DNA from: a virus
IMG/VR virus record: IMGVR_UViG_3300046170_000018
Span: 1 to 54,118 of that record
Direction: 5' to 3' (one strand)
Length of the DNA stretch: 54,118 nt
Numbering within the stretch: the stretch's first letter is position 1; each line of letters opens with the position of its first letter. The notes under the pieces are model-generated. The model saw nothing but the letters and a program-made list of their open reading frames with translations. It had not been told where the DNA came from and made no database searches. Shown in pieces: positions 39,971 through 49,623 of this stretch. The translations under genes and the position numbers were made by a program.

Positions 39971-41755
39971 ATGGCAGACAATCTACAAACCTTTGTCTCT
40001 GTTTGTTCAGGGGGGCTTGTCACTAATGTTGACCCGCTTACTCAAAGTAATGCTTTATCTGGTAGTGCAATCCGTCTAATTAATATGGAGCCTTCTCTTG
40101 AGGGTGGATATAGACGAATAAGCGGTTATGCAAACTCTTATGATACATTACCCGGTACAGGTAAAGTTTTAGGTTTAGCGGTAAATGGTGAGATAAATCA
40201 AGGCATACTTGGTTGTAGGACACCTTCTTCTGGAAACAATTACCTGCATTGGTATAATCACTACTACGATGTAGCGTTAGGATCAGGTCAAGGGTCTGGT
40301 TTCACTGTAGGCGAAACACTTACAGGTGTAGTTAGTTCAGGTGATAGCACGACTGTAGCAGCAACAGGTACAGTAATATCAAAAACATCGGATGCTATTG
40401 TAGTAGATTTTGGTAAACTGCCTGACAATATTTTTGCTACGGGTAACGTAATTACAGGTGGTACATCCAGTGCAACAGGTACAGTAGCAAGCACCCCTAC
40501 TGTTAAAGGTTGGCAGGCTGTAACTACTTCAGGTAGCCCCACCATGACAGGGGTTGACATTGTACGATTTGAAAGGTATAATTGGTCTGAAGAAATATTG
40601 CTGCTAACAGATGGTGTTAACCCAGCAGCTAAATACAATGGAAGTACATACACACAGATTACGCATACTAATGCACCTAACAATCCTAAGTTTTCTAGTG
40701 CATTTGCAAATCACCTTTGGTTAGCTGGAGACCCTGACGAACCTTTTAATATTTATTTTTCTTCTCCTAATGCAGACACGGACTTCGACCCTGCAAATGG
40801 AGCAGGAGTTATTAATATAGGCTTTACGATAACACAGTTAAAGTCTTTTCGTAATCAACTATATGTATTTGGTCAAAATCAAATTAAACGTATTGTTGGT
40901 GATAACTACTCTAACTTTAGTGTAGAAAATGTTACTAATGACTTGGGTTGTGTTGCACCCGACACTGTAGTCGAATTTGGTGGTGACATTATCTTTCTTG
41001 GGCCAGACGGTGTTAGACCAATTTCAGGAACATCTAGGATTGGTGACGTTGAGCTTGAAACAGTATCTCGTGAAATACAAAAAACATTTGAAAGCTATAC
41101 AGCAAACGAAGATGTAACTAAACTAAAAGCTTTAATACTCCGTAGAAAATCACAGTTTAGATTATTCTTTGAAGCTAATACTTCTTTATCTTTGTTAGCA
41201 GCTATACGTAAAAGTTCTTCAGCGCAGTCTACATTTGAATTTAGTCAGCTTGTAGGTATTGAAGCAACAGCAGTAGCTAGTGGATACATAGGACAGTTTG
41301 AGTTTGTTCTTCATGGAGATACTACAGGTAAAGTATTCAAACAAGAAGAAGGTAACTCGTTTGATGGGAGTGATATATTAAGCGTTTACCAAACTCCTTT
41401 TTATTTTATGCAAGACCCTGAGTTACGCAAAGTATTTTATAGGGTTAAAACTTTTCTTAAATCAGAAGGTGAGTCAACAATATCAGTCGGCATAGAATAC
41501 AATTTTGGTGATGCAGAAATTGCTACACCTTTAAACTTTGAATTAACTACAGCAGGTGCTGCTTCTTTCTTTGATGCAACTTCAACTATCTATGATGACA
41601 CAGACATCTATGACGGAAACCCTACACCAATTCGTAGTACTAACATAAGCGGCTCAGGTGATTCTATTTCCGTATCTTATGTTACCAACAGTACAAACCC
41701 CAGCCATACCATACAGGCTGTATCAATATTGTATGGAACAGGGGATAGGAGATAA
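39971..41755 (+). CDS. tail tubular protein B-like (nozzle)
   Basis: A 594-residue protein beginning with MADNLQTFVSVCSGGLVTNV and rich in beta structure. It has FRNQLYVFGQNQIKRIVG, VEFGGDIIFLGPDGVRPI and LSVYQTPFYFMQDPELRKVF, repeated in podovirus nozzle proteins (T7 gp12-like). With tube A it forms the short tail. The next gene starts 3 bases after the stop. Confidence 0.82.
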   Translation: MADNLQTFVSVCSGGLVTNVDPLTQSNALSGSAIRLINMEPSLEGGYRRISGYANSYDTLPGTGKVLGLAVNGEINQGILGCRTPSSGNNYLHWYNHYYDVALGSGQGSGFTVGETLTGVVSSGDSTTVAATGTVISKTSDAIVVDFGKLPDNIFATGNVITGGTSSATGTVASTPTVKGWQAVTTSGSPTMTGVDIVRFERYNWSEEILLLTDGVNPAAKYNGSTYTQITHTNAPNNPKFSSAFANHLWLAGDPDEPFNIYFSSPNADTDFDPANGAGVINIGFTITQLKSFRNQLYVFGQNQIKRIVGDNYSNFSVENVTNDLGCVAPDTVVEFGGDIIFLGPDGVRPISGTSRIGDVELETVSREIQKTFESYTANEDVTKLKALILRRKSQFRLFFEANTSLSLLAAIRKSSSAQSTFEFSQLVGIEATAVASGYIGQFEFVLHGDTTGKVFKQEEGNSFDGSDILSVYQTPFYFMQDPELRKVFYRVKTFLKSEGESTISVGIEYNFGDAEIATPLNFELTTAGAASFFDATSTIYDDTDIYDGNPTPIRSTNISGSGDSISVSYVTNSTNPSHTIQAVSILYGTGDRR

Positions 41756-41758
41756 CAA

Positions 41759-44700
41759 GTGGCAGGATATACAAGACAATCTTCAGCAGATATTATTGCA
41801 ACGGCTGTTGTACGTGCTAATCCGCTTAACGTAGAATATAATGCTATTCGGGATGCTTTTAACGCAAGTACTGGACATAAGCATGACGGTACTACGGCAG
41901 AGGGTGCATACGTACCTTTAATTGCTGACTCAGACGCACTAAACAAAGTAGCTATTGATACATCAAACAATCGTGTTGGTGTATTTGTAGAGGTGTCTAG
42001 TGCTGCTGTAGAACAAATACGTATTCAAGACGGTGCAATTGTCCCTGTTACCACTAATGATATTGATTTAGGCACACCCAGTTTAAAATTTAAAAACTTG
42101 TATCTTGAGGGTACATCCACACTAGAAATATTAGAAGTCGCTAATAATACTACCCTTACAGGTAATCTTACTGTAAACGGAAATACTACTCTTGGCAATG
42201 CTGCAAGTGATACTGTAACAATTACTGCAGATGTCGCTTCCCCATTAATTCCTTCTGCTGATGATACCCATGACTTAGGTGCTGTAGGTTCTGAATGGCG
42301 TAATTTGTACATTGATGGTACTGCTAACATTGATGCTCTTGTAGCGGATACTGCAGATATTGACGGTGGTTCTATTGATGGTGTAACTATTGGCGGCAAC
42401 TCTGCTGGTGCGGGTACATTTACTACATTAACTGCTACAGGTACATCTACACTAACTACAGTGGACATTAATGGTGGTGCTATTGATGGTGCTATTATTG
42501 GTGCTAATTCTGCAGCCGCTATTACAGGCACAACAATTACTGGTACGTCTCTTGTTGGTGCAGTTACGGGTGATGTAACAGGTAACGCAGATACTGCAAC
42601 AGCATTAGAAACAGCACGTACTATAGGTGGTGTATCATTTGATGGCACTGCTAATATTAATCTTCCCGGCGTAAATACTGCAGGCACTCAAGACACTTCA
42701 GGTAATGCTGCCACAGCTACAGCATTAGAGACTGCTCGTACTATTGGTGGTGTTAGCTTTGATGGTACGGCTAATATAAGTCTTCCGGGCGTTAACGCTG
42801 CGGGCAATCAAGATACATCTGGCAATGCGGCTAGTGCAACTGTATTAGAAACAGCTAGGTCAATCGCTGGTCAATCTTTTGACGGTAGTGCAAGTATTAC
42901 CATTGCTGCTACAGATTTGTCTGACACTGACCAAAGTTTAGCTACCAGTGATAACGTACAGTTTGCCCAAGTAACCACCACTGGTAATGCTATTATTGGT
43001 GGTAACTTAACAGTAAATGGTACTACAACTACAGTCAACTCCAGTAATATGACTGTAGATGACCAACTTATTGAATTAGGCAATGGACGTTCAGGTTCAG
43101 CTTCTGGTGATGCAGGTATTGTTATTGAACGTGGTAGCGATGCTAATGCGTTTATTGGTTTTGATGAGAGTGCAGATAAATTTACTGTAGGTACTGGCAC
43201 TTTTACTGGTGCATCTACAGGCGACCTTATTATTACTACAGGTACACTTGTAGCCAACATTGAAGGTAATGTTACTGGTGCAGTTACAGGCAACGCCGAT
43301 ACAGCCACTGCTTTAGCTACTGCACGTACTATTGCTGGTCAGTCTTTTGATGGTACAGCTAATATTAGTATTGCACCTACTGACCTTACAGGTGTAAGTG
43401 CTACCGCTACTGAACTTAACATTATGGATGGCGATACGTCAGCTACATCTACCACTCTTGCAGATGCAGACAGAGTTGTAGTCAACGATGCTGGCACTAT
43501 GAAGCAGGTAGCACTGACTGACTTTGAAACATATTTTGAGACATCCCTAGATACACTGAGTAATGTAACAACTGTAGGTGCCTTAAATAGTGGTAGCATT
43601 ACAAGTGGTTTTGGTGCTATTGATAATGGCTCCAGTGCTATTACCACTACAGGTACAGTAACATTTGGCACATTGTCAGATGGTACTGACAATATAACAG
43701 ATATTGTAACAAGTGTAAGCGGTAGTTCAACTAATGCACAACTACCTTCAGCAGCGGCTGTAGAGTCACGTATTCAAGCTGTAAATGGTACAGCTAATAA
43801 TGTAACAGGTCTTACTGCTACAGGTGCAGAATTAAACACTGTAGCTGACTTTTCTGCTGTAAGTGTGGACACAAGTACTGCAATAGCTAGTAATGATGCT
43901 CTATTAGTATTTGACAATGGTAACGAAATAGGTTATCGTGATGTAGACTTACTAGACACATACTTCTCAGGTACAACTAAAACACTTACTAACAAGACAC
44001 TAACAAGTCCTATTGTAACAGGAATGCATCTTAATGATTCAGGATTTAGTGTTGAAGGTTCTAGTGCTGATGGTAATGAAACTACAGTATCCTTTACTAA
44101 CCCAACAACAGACCGCACAATTACATTCCCTGATGCTACGGGTAATGTAGCTGTATTTACTACGGCTCCTGCTGCAGCTATTGCTGATGGTACTAGTGGA
44201 CAAGTCTTAACTACAAATGGTTCCGGTGTATTATCTTTTGCTACTGCAGCTAGTGGTGGTGCTGACTTGTATGCTGCTAATGAAAGCAGCCCAAATGCAC
44301 AACCTTCGGCTTTAGGTAATAACTCTATTGCGATTGGAAATACGACTAAAGCTGGCACACAAGCTTCACACCAAAATTCAATAGCAATCGGCGGTTCTAA
44401 TAATACTAGTCAACCAATACAGGCAACAAATTTATTTGCCGTAGCAATTGGTACTGCTTATTATGGGGGAGTAACAGCTTCATCAGATGGAAGCATGGCT
44501 ATAGGTACGGGAGCAACAGTCGCTAGTGCTAGTGGTGCGTTAGCTTTAGGTAAAAGTTCAACGGCGAATGGCAATGCTGCAGTGTCTTTGCCAGTATCAC
44601 ATGCTTCTGGCGCAAACAGCTTTGCCGCAGCAATTGGTACCAATATATCGAGCTATGGTGCAACTGGTGCTAATAGCGTTGCGCTTGGCAAATCTGCAAA

Positions 44701-45451
44701 AGCTAGTGGTATTGAGGCTTTCGCTGTTGGAGAAAATGCAATAGCTTCAGGTGGAGATTCAGTTGCAATAGGTCGTTTAAATACCGCATCTGACTCATAT
44801 TCTGTAGCTATAGGATATGATAATGATGCTACAGGTCAATATTCTATTGCAATGGGCTACAGAGCAACTGCAGGTGCAAACTACGCAGTTGCTATTGGGC
44901 AAGCTTCTAACCTTACAAGGTCAAACGCATTCGGCAGTGGTTCAATGGCTTTGGCCGGAGGGCGTACTGATGGTGCAGATTCTATAGCTATTGGTAGAGA
45001 AGGCAGGTCAAACCAAATTGGAAAATTTGTTTTTTCAAATGGTATGTTTGCTTTGGCTGGTGATGCACAAGGTGGTCAGTTTATTTTAAAAGCAGATACT
45101 ACAGACGCAACAGCCACTGTACTTACAACAAACAACAGTACAGCAGCATCAACTAACCAAATTGTAGCTTCAACAGATACTTGCATTATGTTTAGTGGAA
45201 CACTTGTAGCTATGCAAAACGGCGCACAAGATCAAGGCGGTTGGGAAATTAAAGGTCTGCTCAAGAACGATGGCGGCACAACTACATTAGTAAACAGTAA
45301 CATACAAACATTTGATGATGGCAACGGCTGGGTTGTAGCTTTGACTGCTGATAATACGAACAATGCTTTAGCAATCACCTGTACAGGCGAAGCTTCTCAC
45401 AATATCCGCTGGGTTGCTAATATTTCAACTAGTGAGGTGACGTATGCTTAG
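41759..45451 (+). CDS. large tail fibre with repeated NADTATALETARTI blocks and YadA-like tip
   Basis: A 1,230-residue fibre starting with GTG 41759. The N-terminal 120 residues are a tail-binding part (TRQSSADIIATAVVRANPLN). Four repeats of about 45 residues containing GNADTATALETARTIGGVSF lie near residues 270-545. A TLTNKTLTSPI block and TITFPDATGNVAVF follow. From about residue 835, repeated AIG-x(n)-ASG-x-x-SVAIG words form a YadA-like beta-roll head, and the end WEIKGLLKNDGGTTTLVNS is a conserved tip. It should bind host surface receptors. Confidence 0.85.
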   Translation: MAGYTRQSSADIIATAVVRANPLNVEYNAIRDAFNASTGHKHDGTTAEGAYVPLIADSDALNKVAIDTSNNRVGVFVEVSSAAVEQIRIQDGAIVPVTTNDIDLGTPSLKFKNLYLEGTSTLEILEVANNTTLTGNLTVNGNTTLGNAASDTVTITADVASPLIPSADDTHDLGAVGSEWRNLYIDGTANIDALVADTADIDGGSIDGVTIGGNSAGAGTFTTLTATGTSTLTTVDINGGAIDGAIIGANSAAAITGTTITGTSLVGAVTGDVTGNADTATALETARTIGGVSFDGTANINLPGVNTAGTQDTSGNAATATALETARTIGGVSFDGTANISLPGVNAAGNQDTSGNAASATVLETARSIAGQSFDGSASITIAATDLSDTDQSLATSDNVQFAQVTTTGNAIIGGNLTVNGTTTTVNSSNMTVDDQLIELGNGRSGSASGDAGIVIERGSDANAFIGFDESADKFTVGTGTFTGASTGDLIITTGTLVANIEGNVTGAVTGNADTATALATARTIAGQSFDGTANISIAPTDLTGVSATATELNIMDGDTSATSTTLADADRVVVNDAGTMKQVALTDFETYFETSLDTLSNVTTVGALNSGSITSGFGAIDNGSSAITTTGTVTFGTLSDGTDNITDIVTSVSGSSTNAQLPSAAAVESRIQAVNGTANNVTGLTATGAELNTVADFSAVSVDTSTAIASNDALLVFDNGNEIGYRDVDLLDTYFSGTTKTLTNKTLTSPIVTGMHLNDSGFSVEGSSADGNETTVSFTNPTTDRTITFPDATGNVAVFTTAPAAAIADGTSGQVLTTNGSGVLSFATAASGGADLYAANESSPNAQPSALGNNSIAIGNTTKAGTQASHQNSIAIGGSNNTSQPIQATNLFAVAIGTAYYGGVTASSDGSMAIGTGATVASASGALALGKSSTANGNAAVSLPVSHASGANSFAAAIGTNISSYGATGANSVALGKSAKASGIEAFAVGENAIASGGDSVAIGRLNTASDSYSVAIGYDNDATGQYSIAMGYRATAGANYAVAIGQASNLTRSNAFGSGSMALAGGRTDGADSIAIGREGRSNQIGKFVFSNGMFALAGDAQGGQFILKADTTDATATVLTTNNSTAASTNQIVASTDTCIMFSGTLVAMQNGAQDQGGWEIKGLLKNDGGTTTLVNSNIQTFDDGNGWVVALTADNTNNALAITCTGEASHNIRWVANISTSEVTYA

Positions 45452-45463
45452 GAGTAATAAATA

Positions 45464-46621
45464 ATGGGTGCAATTAATTTAGATAATACCGGCTCCGGTG
45501 GAGCTATTACACTAAGCTCTGATGGTACTAGCTTACTACTAGGGGGTAGTGCTGTTGGTGGTGGCGGCGGTGCAGATTTATATGCGGCTAATGAAAGCAG
45601 CCCAACTGCACAACCAAGTGCAACTGGTGCTAATGCAATTGCTATTGGCGATAGTTCGGTTGCTAGTGGGCAAAGAGGTACTGCTATTGGTTTTAGTGCT
45701 TTAGCAAGCGGTTTTAATTCCGTATCAATAGGAAATGGGGAAGCTAATAATTCAAACTCAATTGCAATTGGGCTTTTGAGTCTTTCAACTGCTGGTCAGT
45801 CAATTGCTGTTGGTTACAATGCAGTGTCAGTGGGTTCTTCTTCACATGCTTCTACAGATTCATATGCTTCAGGGTCACAATCATTTGCAGCAGCAATTGG
45901 TAACAACACCAGCACTTATGGCGCAAAAAATACTAATAGCGTTGCACTAGGTAGATTAGCAAAAGCGACAGGTGCTTATTCTATTGCTATTTCTTCAAAT
46001 ACTTATAGTGGTAGCGCAACTGCATCGGGTTCAGGAGCCGTAGCAATTGGAGATGGGCCAACAGCGTCTGGGATTGGCTCAACTTCAATCGGTCGTGGTT
46101 GTACTGCGTCAGGTACAAATTCAATTGCAATGGGTCGTGACGCACAAGCTACTCAAGAAACTTCTGTAGCTATTGGATACAGAGCTTATTCAGATGTTAT
46201 AGGCGGTATTGCCTTTGCTGGGTCTGGTTGGTTTGGGGCAGCAAATGGCGATGCACAAGGCAGGATGTACATTCTACGCAGAGCAACAACTGATGCAACT
46301 CCAGCAGAACTTGGTGCTACCGCAGAGCAAGTTAAAGTTCCTACCAACGGTGCTGTCGTTTTTGATGGTCTTATTACTGGATTAGAGTCTGGTGTTAATT
46401 CTTATGCTGGTTGGAAAATTGAAGGAATGATTGTTAATGATGGTGGCACGACAACTCTTGTTAACAGCGCAATAACTACAATTCATAACACACCAAGCTG
46501 GGGTCTTTCGTTAGCTGCTGATGACACAAACGACCGATTAGCAATTGAAGTAACTGGTGAAGCATCACACAATATTCGCTGGGTAGGTAATATTCGCACA
46601 GTAGAAACTATTTACGCTTAA
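45464..46621 (+). CDS. second YadA-like tail fibre tip protein
   Basis: A 385-residue protein that looks like a free copy of the end of the previous fibre. It shares DLYAANESSP near residue 38, the AIG/ASG/SVAIG repeats and the C-terminal WKIEGMIVNDGGTTTLVNS and GEASHNIRWV. It has a short N-terminus and a good ribosome site (AGGAG), so it is made separately. It may trimerise on its own, form an extra fibre or replace the tip for a different host receptor. Confidence 0.75.
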   Translation: MGAINLDNTGSGGAITLSSDGTSLLLGGSAVGGGGGADLYAANESSPTAQPSATGANAIAIGDSSVASGQRGTAIGFSALASGFNSVSIGNGEANNSNSIAIGLLSLSTAGQSIAVGYNAVSVGSSSHASTDSYASGSQSFAAAIGNNTSTYGAKNTNSVALGRLAKATGAYSIAISSNTYSGSATASGSGAVAIGDGPTASGIGSTSIGRGCTASGTNSIAMGRDAQATQETSVAIGYRAYSDVIGGIAFAGSGWFGAANGDAQGRMYILRRATTDATPAELGATAEQVKVPTNGAVVFDGLITGLESGVNSYAGWKIEGMIVNDGGTTTLVNSAITTIHNTPSWGLSLAADDTNDRLAIEVTGEASHNIRWVGNIRTVETIYA

Positions 46622-46638
46622 TAAAGGAGCAAACTAAA

Positions 46639-46944
46639 ATGGCAATTCAAAACAATATCGCAGAAGGCAACAGCCAATATGGTATCGCTTTCAACAACGC
46701 ATACTACCGTATCGTAACGGCAGCAATCTCTCGTCAACGTGGGTCAGACCCAAAGTTCCAAGTGATGATTGACCTGTCAGCTTATGCTACGGCATCACCA
46801 ACCGATGACACTCGTGAGGTAGACTTTAAACGCTATCACGCAAATCTAGACGACATCAACGCATCAAGCGGCGATGCTTTTCTAGACAAGTGTTACACTT
46901 GGGTGATGGCACAAGATGATATGACAGGCTCTACAGCCGTATAG
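46639..46944 (+). CDS. 101-residue conserved structural-type protein
   Basis: The product starts MAIQNNIAEGNSQYGIAFNN with YYRIVTAAISRQRG and ends MAQDDMTGSTAV. It is a compact beta-type protein between fibre genes. The AYYRIVTAAI and FQVMIDLSAYA pattern is known to me from tail regions of marine phages, without function. Likely a small tail or fibre accessory protein. Confidence 0.55.
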   Translation: MAIQNNIAEGNSQYGIAFNNAYYRIVTAAISRQRGSDPKFQVMIDLSAYATASPTDDTREVDFKRYHANLDDINASSGDAFLDKCYTWVMAQDDMTGSTAV

Positions 46945-46953
46945 GAGTAAACA

Positions 46954-47313
46954 GTGGGAATTGTAATAGATTATTCCAGTGGTTTTTTTGAGGCAACGCC
47001 TTCTGGTGAAACAGTTGGGTCAATATCTGGTAGCACGTTAGATTTAAGCAGTGGAAACGTATTTTCTCATGCGCCATCAGGCAATGTTACTTATGTTTTT
47101 TCCAATCCACCCGCTTCTGGCACTGCATATAGCTTTACATTTAAAGTAACGCCGTCAGCCACGGTAACTGTTACTTGGCCTTCTTCAGTAGAATTTGCTG
47201 GCGGTACAGCCCCTGATGCACCTGCTAATGGCGAAACAGACATATTATCTTTTTACACTACAGACGGTGGAACAACCTACTATGGCTTTAAAGCTGGAGA
47301 TGCAATGTCATGA
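46954..47313 (+). CDS. compact tail protein, base form of the propeller-carrying protein
   Basis: A 119-residue beta-rich protein starting with GTG 46954. Its words IDYSSGFFEA, LDLSSGNVFSHAPSG, FSNPPASG and PSSVEFAGGTAPD-PANGETDI recur in order in the next, 655-residue gene, but there they are separated by two large beta-propeller insertions. It ends GFKAGDAMS and overlaps the next ATG (ATGTCATGAGTG). It probably forms the same tail attachment domain without propellers. Confidence 0.65.
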   Translation: MGIVIDYSSGFFEATPSGETVGSISGSTLDLSSGNVFSHAPSGNVTYVFSNPPASGTAYSFTFKVTPSATVTVTWPSSVEFAGGTAPDAPANGETDILSFYTTDGGTTYYGFKAGDAMS

Positions 47314-49277
47314 GTGTGGCTATTGATTATAGCTCTGGTGCGTTTGAGGCTAATATGGCTCAGGGAGTTGGTACAGTTACGGCTGCTACTGGCGGCGCAT
47401 ATAGTCTTGCTAACTTTAGTTATGACAGTGTGAGCTTTAGTGTAGCAACGCAAGAGCCGGGACCATCAGGTTTATTTTTTAAACCTGACGGATATAAAAT
47501 GTATATTTGTGGTGTCACTGGGGTTGTGGCTTTAGGATTTAAAGAAATACATGAATATGATTTAAGTACTGCTTGGGATTTTTCAACTGCTTCATATAGT
47601 CAAAGTTTAAGTGTTTCATCAGCAGAAACAACACCTCAAGGTATTTTCTTTAAAGACGATGGAACTAAAATGTTCATCATTGGAAATACAGGTGATGCTG
47701 TTCACGAATATACTTTAAGCACTGCTTGGGATATTTCTACTGCCTCATTTGTTGATTCAACTTCAATCAGTAGCCAATCAACTAATCCACAAGATTTATT
47801 TTTTAAATCTGATGGAACTAAATTGTACGTTCTTGCCGGATTTGGTAGTGCTATACATCAGTATACTTTAAGTACGGCTTGGGATGCCTCATCTTTATCA
47901 TATGACAGTGTGAGTTTTGATTTAGATAATACTATAAATGCATCATCTGCTAAAGGTATATTTTTTAAGCCTGATGGAACAGAACTATGGGCAGTTTTTG
48001 ATGGGGGAAATAGACTTGCTCAATTTAATTTAAGTACAGCTTGGGATGTTTCTACTGCCTCATATGATTCTGTTATTGGTTTAGTTAATTTTAGTGAAGA
48101 AGGTACTCCACAAGCTTTATTTTTTAAGTCTGATGGAAGCAAATTGTACATAGTTGGTCAGACAAATGACACAGTTTATCAATACTCAACTTTACCTGAC
48201 ACAACTATAGATATTTCTAGTGGTACATACTTTAATTATACTCCGTCTAGTACTACTAAGTTTGCTTTTTCTAATCCACCTGCATCAGGTGCGGCAGCGG
48301 GTTTTGCTTTGGCATTAACTGGTGCAAATGTGGCTGAAGGGTACGACATAGCTAATGCTAGTTATGATGGTGTGAGTCTTAGTTTATCACCTTACACTTC
48401 TATTAGAGGTCTTTTTTTTAAAGACGATGGGACTAAGCTTTACGTTGTTTCTGCTGGTGCTACTGCTGTTTACGAATATAATTTAAGCACCGCTTGGGAT
48501 GTATCCAGTGGAACCTATAGTCAGGCTTTTGATGTTGGTAATCAAGAAGGAAATCCCAACACTATTTTTTTCAAAGATGATGGCACTAAAATGTATATTT
48601 TAGGCAGAAATGGCGATGATGTAAATGAGTATAATTTAAGTACTGCTTGGGATATATCAACTGCATCTTATAGTCAAGTTTTTAGCGTTGCTTCACAAGA
48701 AACCAATCCTTTCGGTATGTTTTTTAAACCTGATGGTTTGAAACTGTACATTATTGGATTAATAAATAACACAGTCTATGAGTATACCTTAACTACCGCT
48801 TGGGATGTATCCAGTGCTAGTTATAGTTCAAATTCTTTTAGTGTAAACAGTCAAGATACTAACCCAAGAGAAATTAATTTTAATGATAACGGAACAAAGA
48901 TGTATATGATTGGAATAGCAAATGACAATGTTTACGAATATGATTTAAGCACCGCTTGGGATGTAAGTACCGCCTCATATAATTCAGTTTCATTTTCTAT
49001 TGGCAGTCAAGAACTCAACGCAACCGCATTTCGTTTTAAATCTGGCGGTTTTAAAATGTATGTTGTTGGGGCTTTAAACACAGTTTACCAATACAGCACG
49101 AGCGGTGCAGGAAGTGCTGCTACCTTTACTTACCCATCCTCAGTAGAATTTGCTGGCGGTACAGCCCCGGATGGCCCAGCTATTGGTGAAACAGATGTGT
49201 TGGTCTTTTATACAAACGATGGTGGTACAACTTATCAAGGCTTCAAGCCGGGGATGCAATGTCGTGAGTGTAGCTAG
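47310..49277 (+). CDS. tail protein with two inserted five-repeat beta-propellers
   Basis: A 655-residue protein. Ten repeats of about 48 residues, FFKPDGxKMYIxG, then YEYxLSTAWDISTASY, are in two sets of five. The first is between the N-terminal IDYSSGAFEA and TIDISSGTYFNYTPS. The second lies between FSNPPASG and TYPSSVEFAGGTAPD. These are the three parts of the compact 119-residue protein upstream. The repeats resemble bladed propellers used in sugar or receptor binding. The end GFKPG should read on to DAMS; one missing G near 49250 shifts it. Confidence 0.78.
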   Translation: MSVAIDYSSGAFEANMAQGVGTVTAATGGAYSLANFSYDSVSFSVATQEPGPSGLFFKPDGYKMYICGVTGVVALGFKEIHEYDLSTAWDFSTASYSQSLSVSSAETTPQGIFFKDDGTKMFIIGNTGDAVHEYTLSTAWDISTASFVDSTSISSQSTNPQDLFFKSDGTKLYVLAGFGSAIHQYTLSTAWDASSLSYDSVSFDLDNTINASSAKGIFFKPDGTELWAVFDGGNRLAQFNLSTAWDVSTASYDSVIGLVNFSEEGTPQALFFKSDGSKLYIVGQTNDTVYQYSTLPDTTIDISSGTYFNYTPSSTTKFAFSNPPASGAAAGFALALTGANVAEGYDIANASYDGVSLSLSPYTSIRGLFFKDDGTKLYVVSAGATAVYEYNLSTAWDVSSGTYSQAFDVGNQEGNPNTIFFKDDGTKMYILGRNGDDVNEYNLSTAWDISTASYSQVFSVASQETNPFGMFFKPDGLKLYIIGLINNTVYEYTLTTAWDVSSASYSSNSFSVNSQDTNPREINFNDNGTKMYMIGIANDNVYEYDLSTAWDVSTASYNSVSFSIGSQELNATAFRFKSGGFKMYVVGALNTVYQYSTSGAGSAATFTYPSSVEFAGGTAPDGPAIGETDVLVFYTNDGGTTYQGFKPGMQCRECS

Positions 49278-49623
49278 GTTAATGCAAATGGGTGCGGCTG
49301 GTGTGCCTGTTGGTTGGACTGACCCTGACCTTGCCAATGCAAGTTATGATAGTGTGTCTTTAGATGTTAGCGCACAAGAACCTCAACCTAATAACGTATT
49401 TTTTAAGCCTGATGGCACTAAAATGTATGTTCTTGGTCAGACTGATGATGAGGTAAACGAGTACGATTTAAGTACGGCTTGGGATATTAGCAGTGCATCA
49501 CACAATCAAAACTTTAGTGTTGCAAGTCAAGAAATAGTTCCAACAGGAATTAGTTTTAAGCCTGATGGCAGCAAAATGATTATTGTTGGTTATACGATGT
49601 TGAAGTTCTTGAGTACAATTTAA
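49264..49623 (+). CDS. free-standing five-repeat propeller protein, N-terminal part
   Basis: GTG 49264 follows the same overlap pattern as the previous gene start. The product begins VSVARLMQMGAAGVPVGW and has the first two propeller repeats (FFKPDGTKMYVLG, SFKPDGSKMIIVG). After GYT the frame shifts and continues at 49596 with DVEVLEYNLSTNWDIS. The complete protein (49264-50090) would be about 275 residues with five repeats. Confidence 0.6.
   Translation: MSVARLMQMGAAGVPVGWTDPDLANASYDSVSLDVSAQEPQPNNVFFKPDGTKMYVLGQTDDEVNEYDLSTAWDISSASHNQNFSVASQEIVPTGISFKPDGSKMIIVGYTMLKFLSTI

Noticed and set aside
42025-42687. Val/Pro/Ala-rich minus-strand frame in the fibre gene (and similar ones at 42871, 43339 and 43933)
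   Set aside because: They mirror the Thr/Ala/Gly-rich fibre repeats and have no independent start signals.
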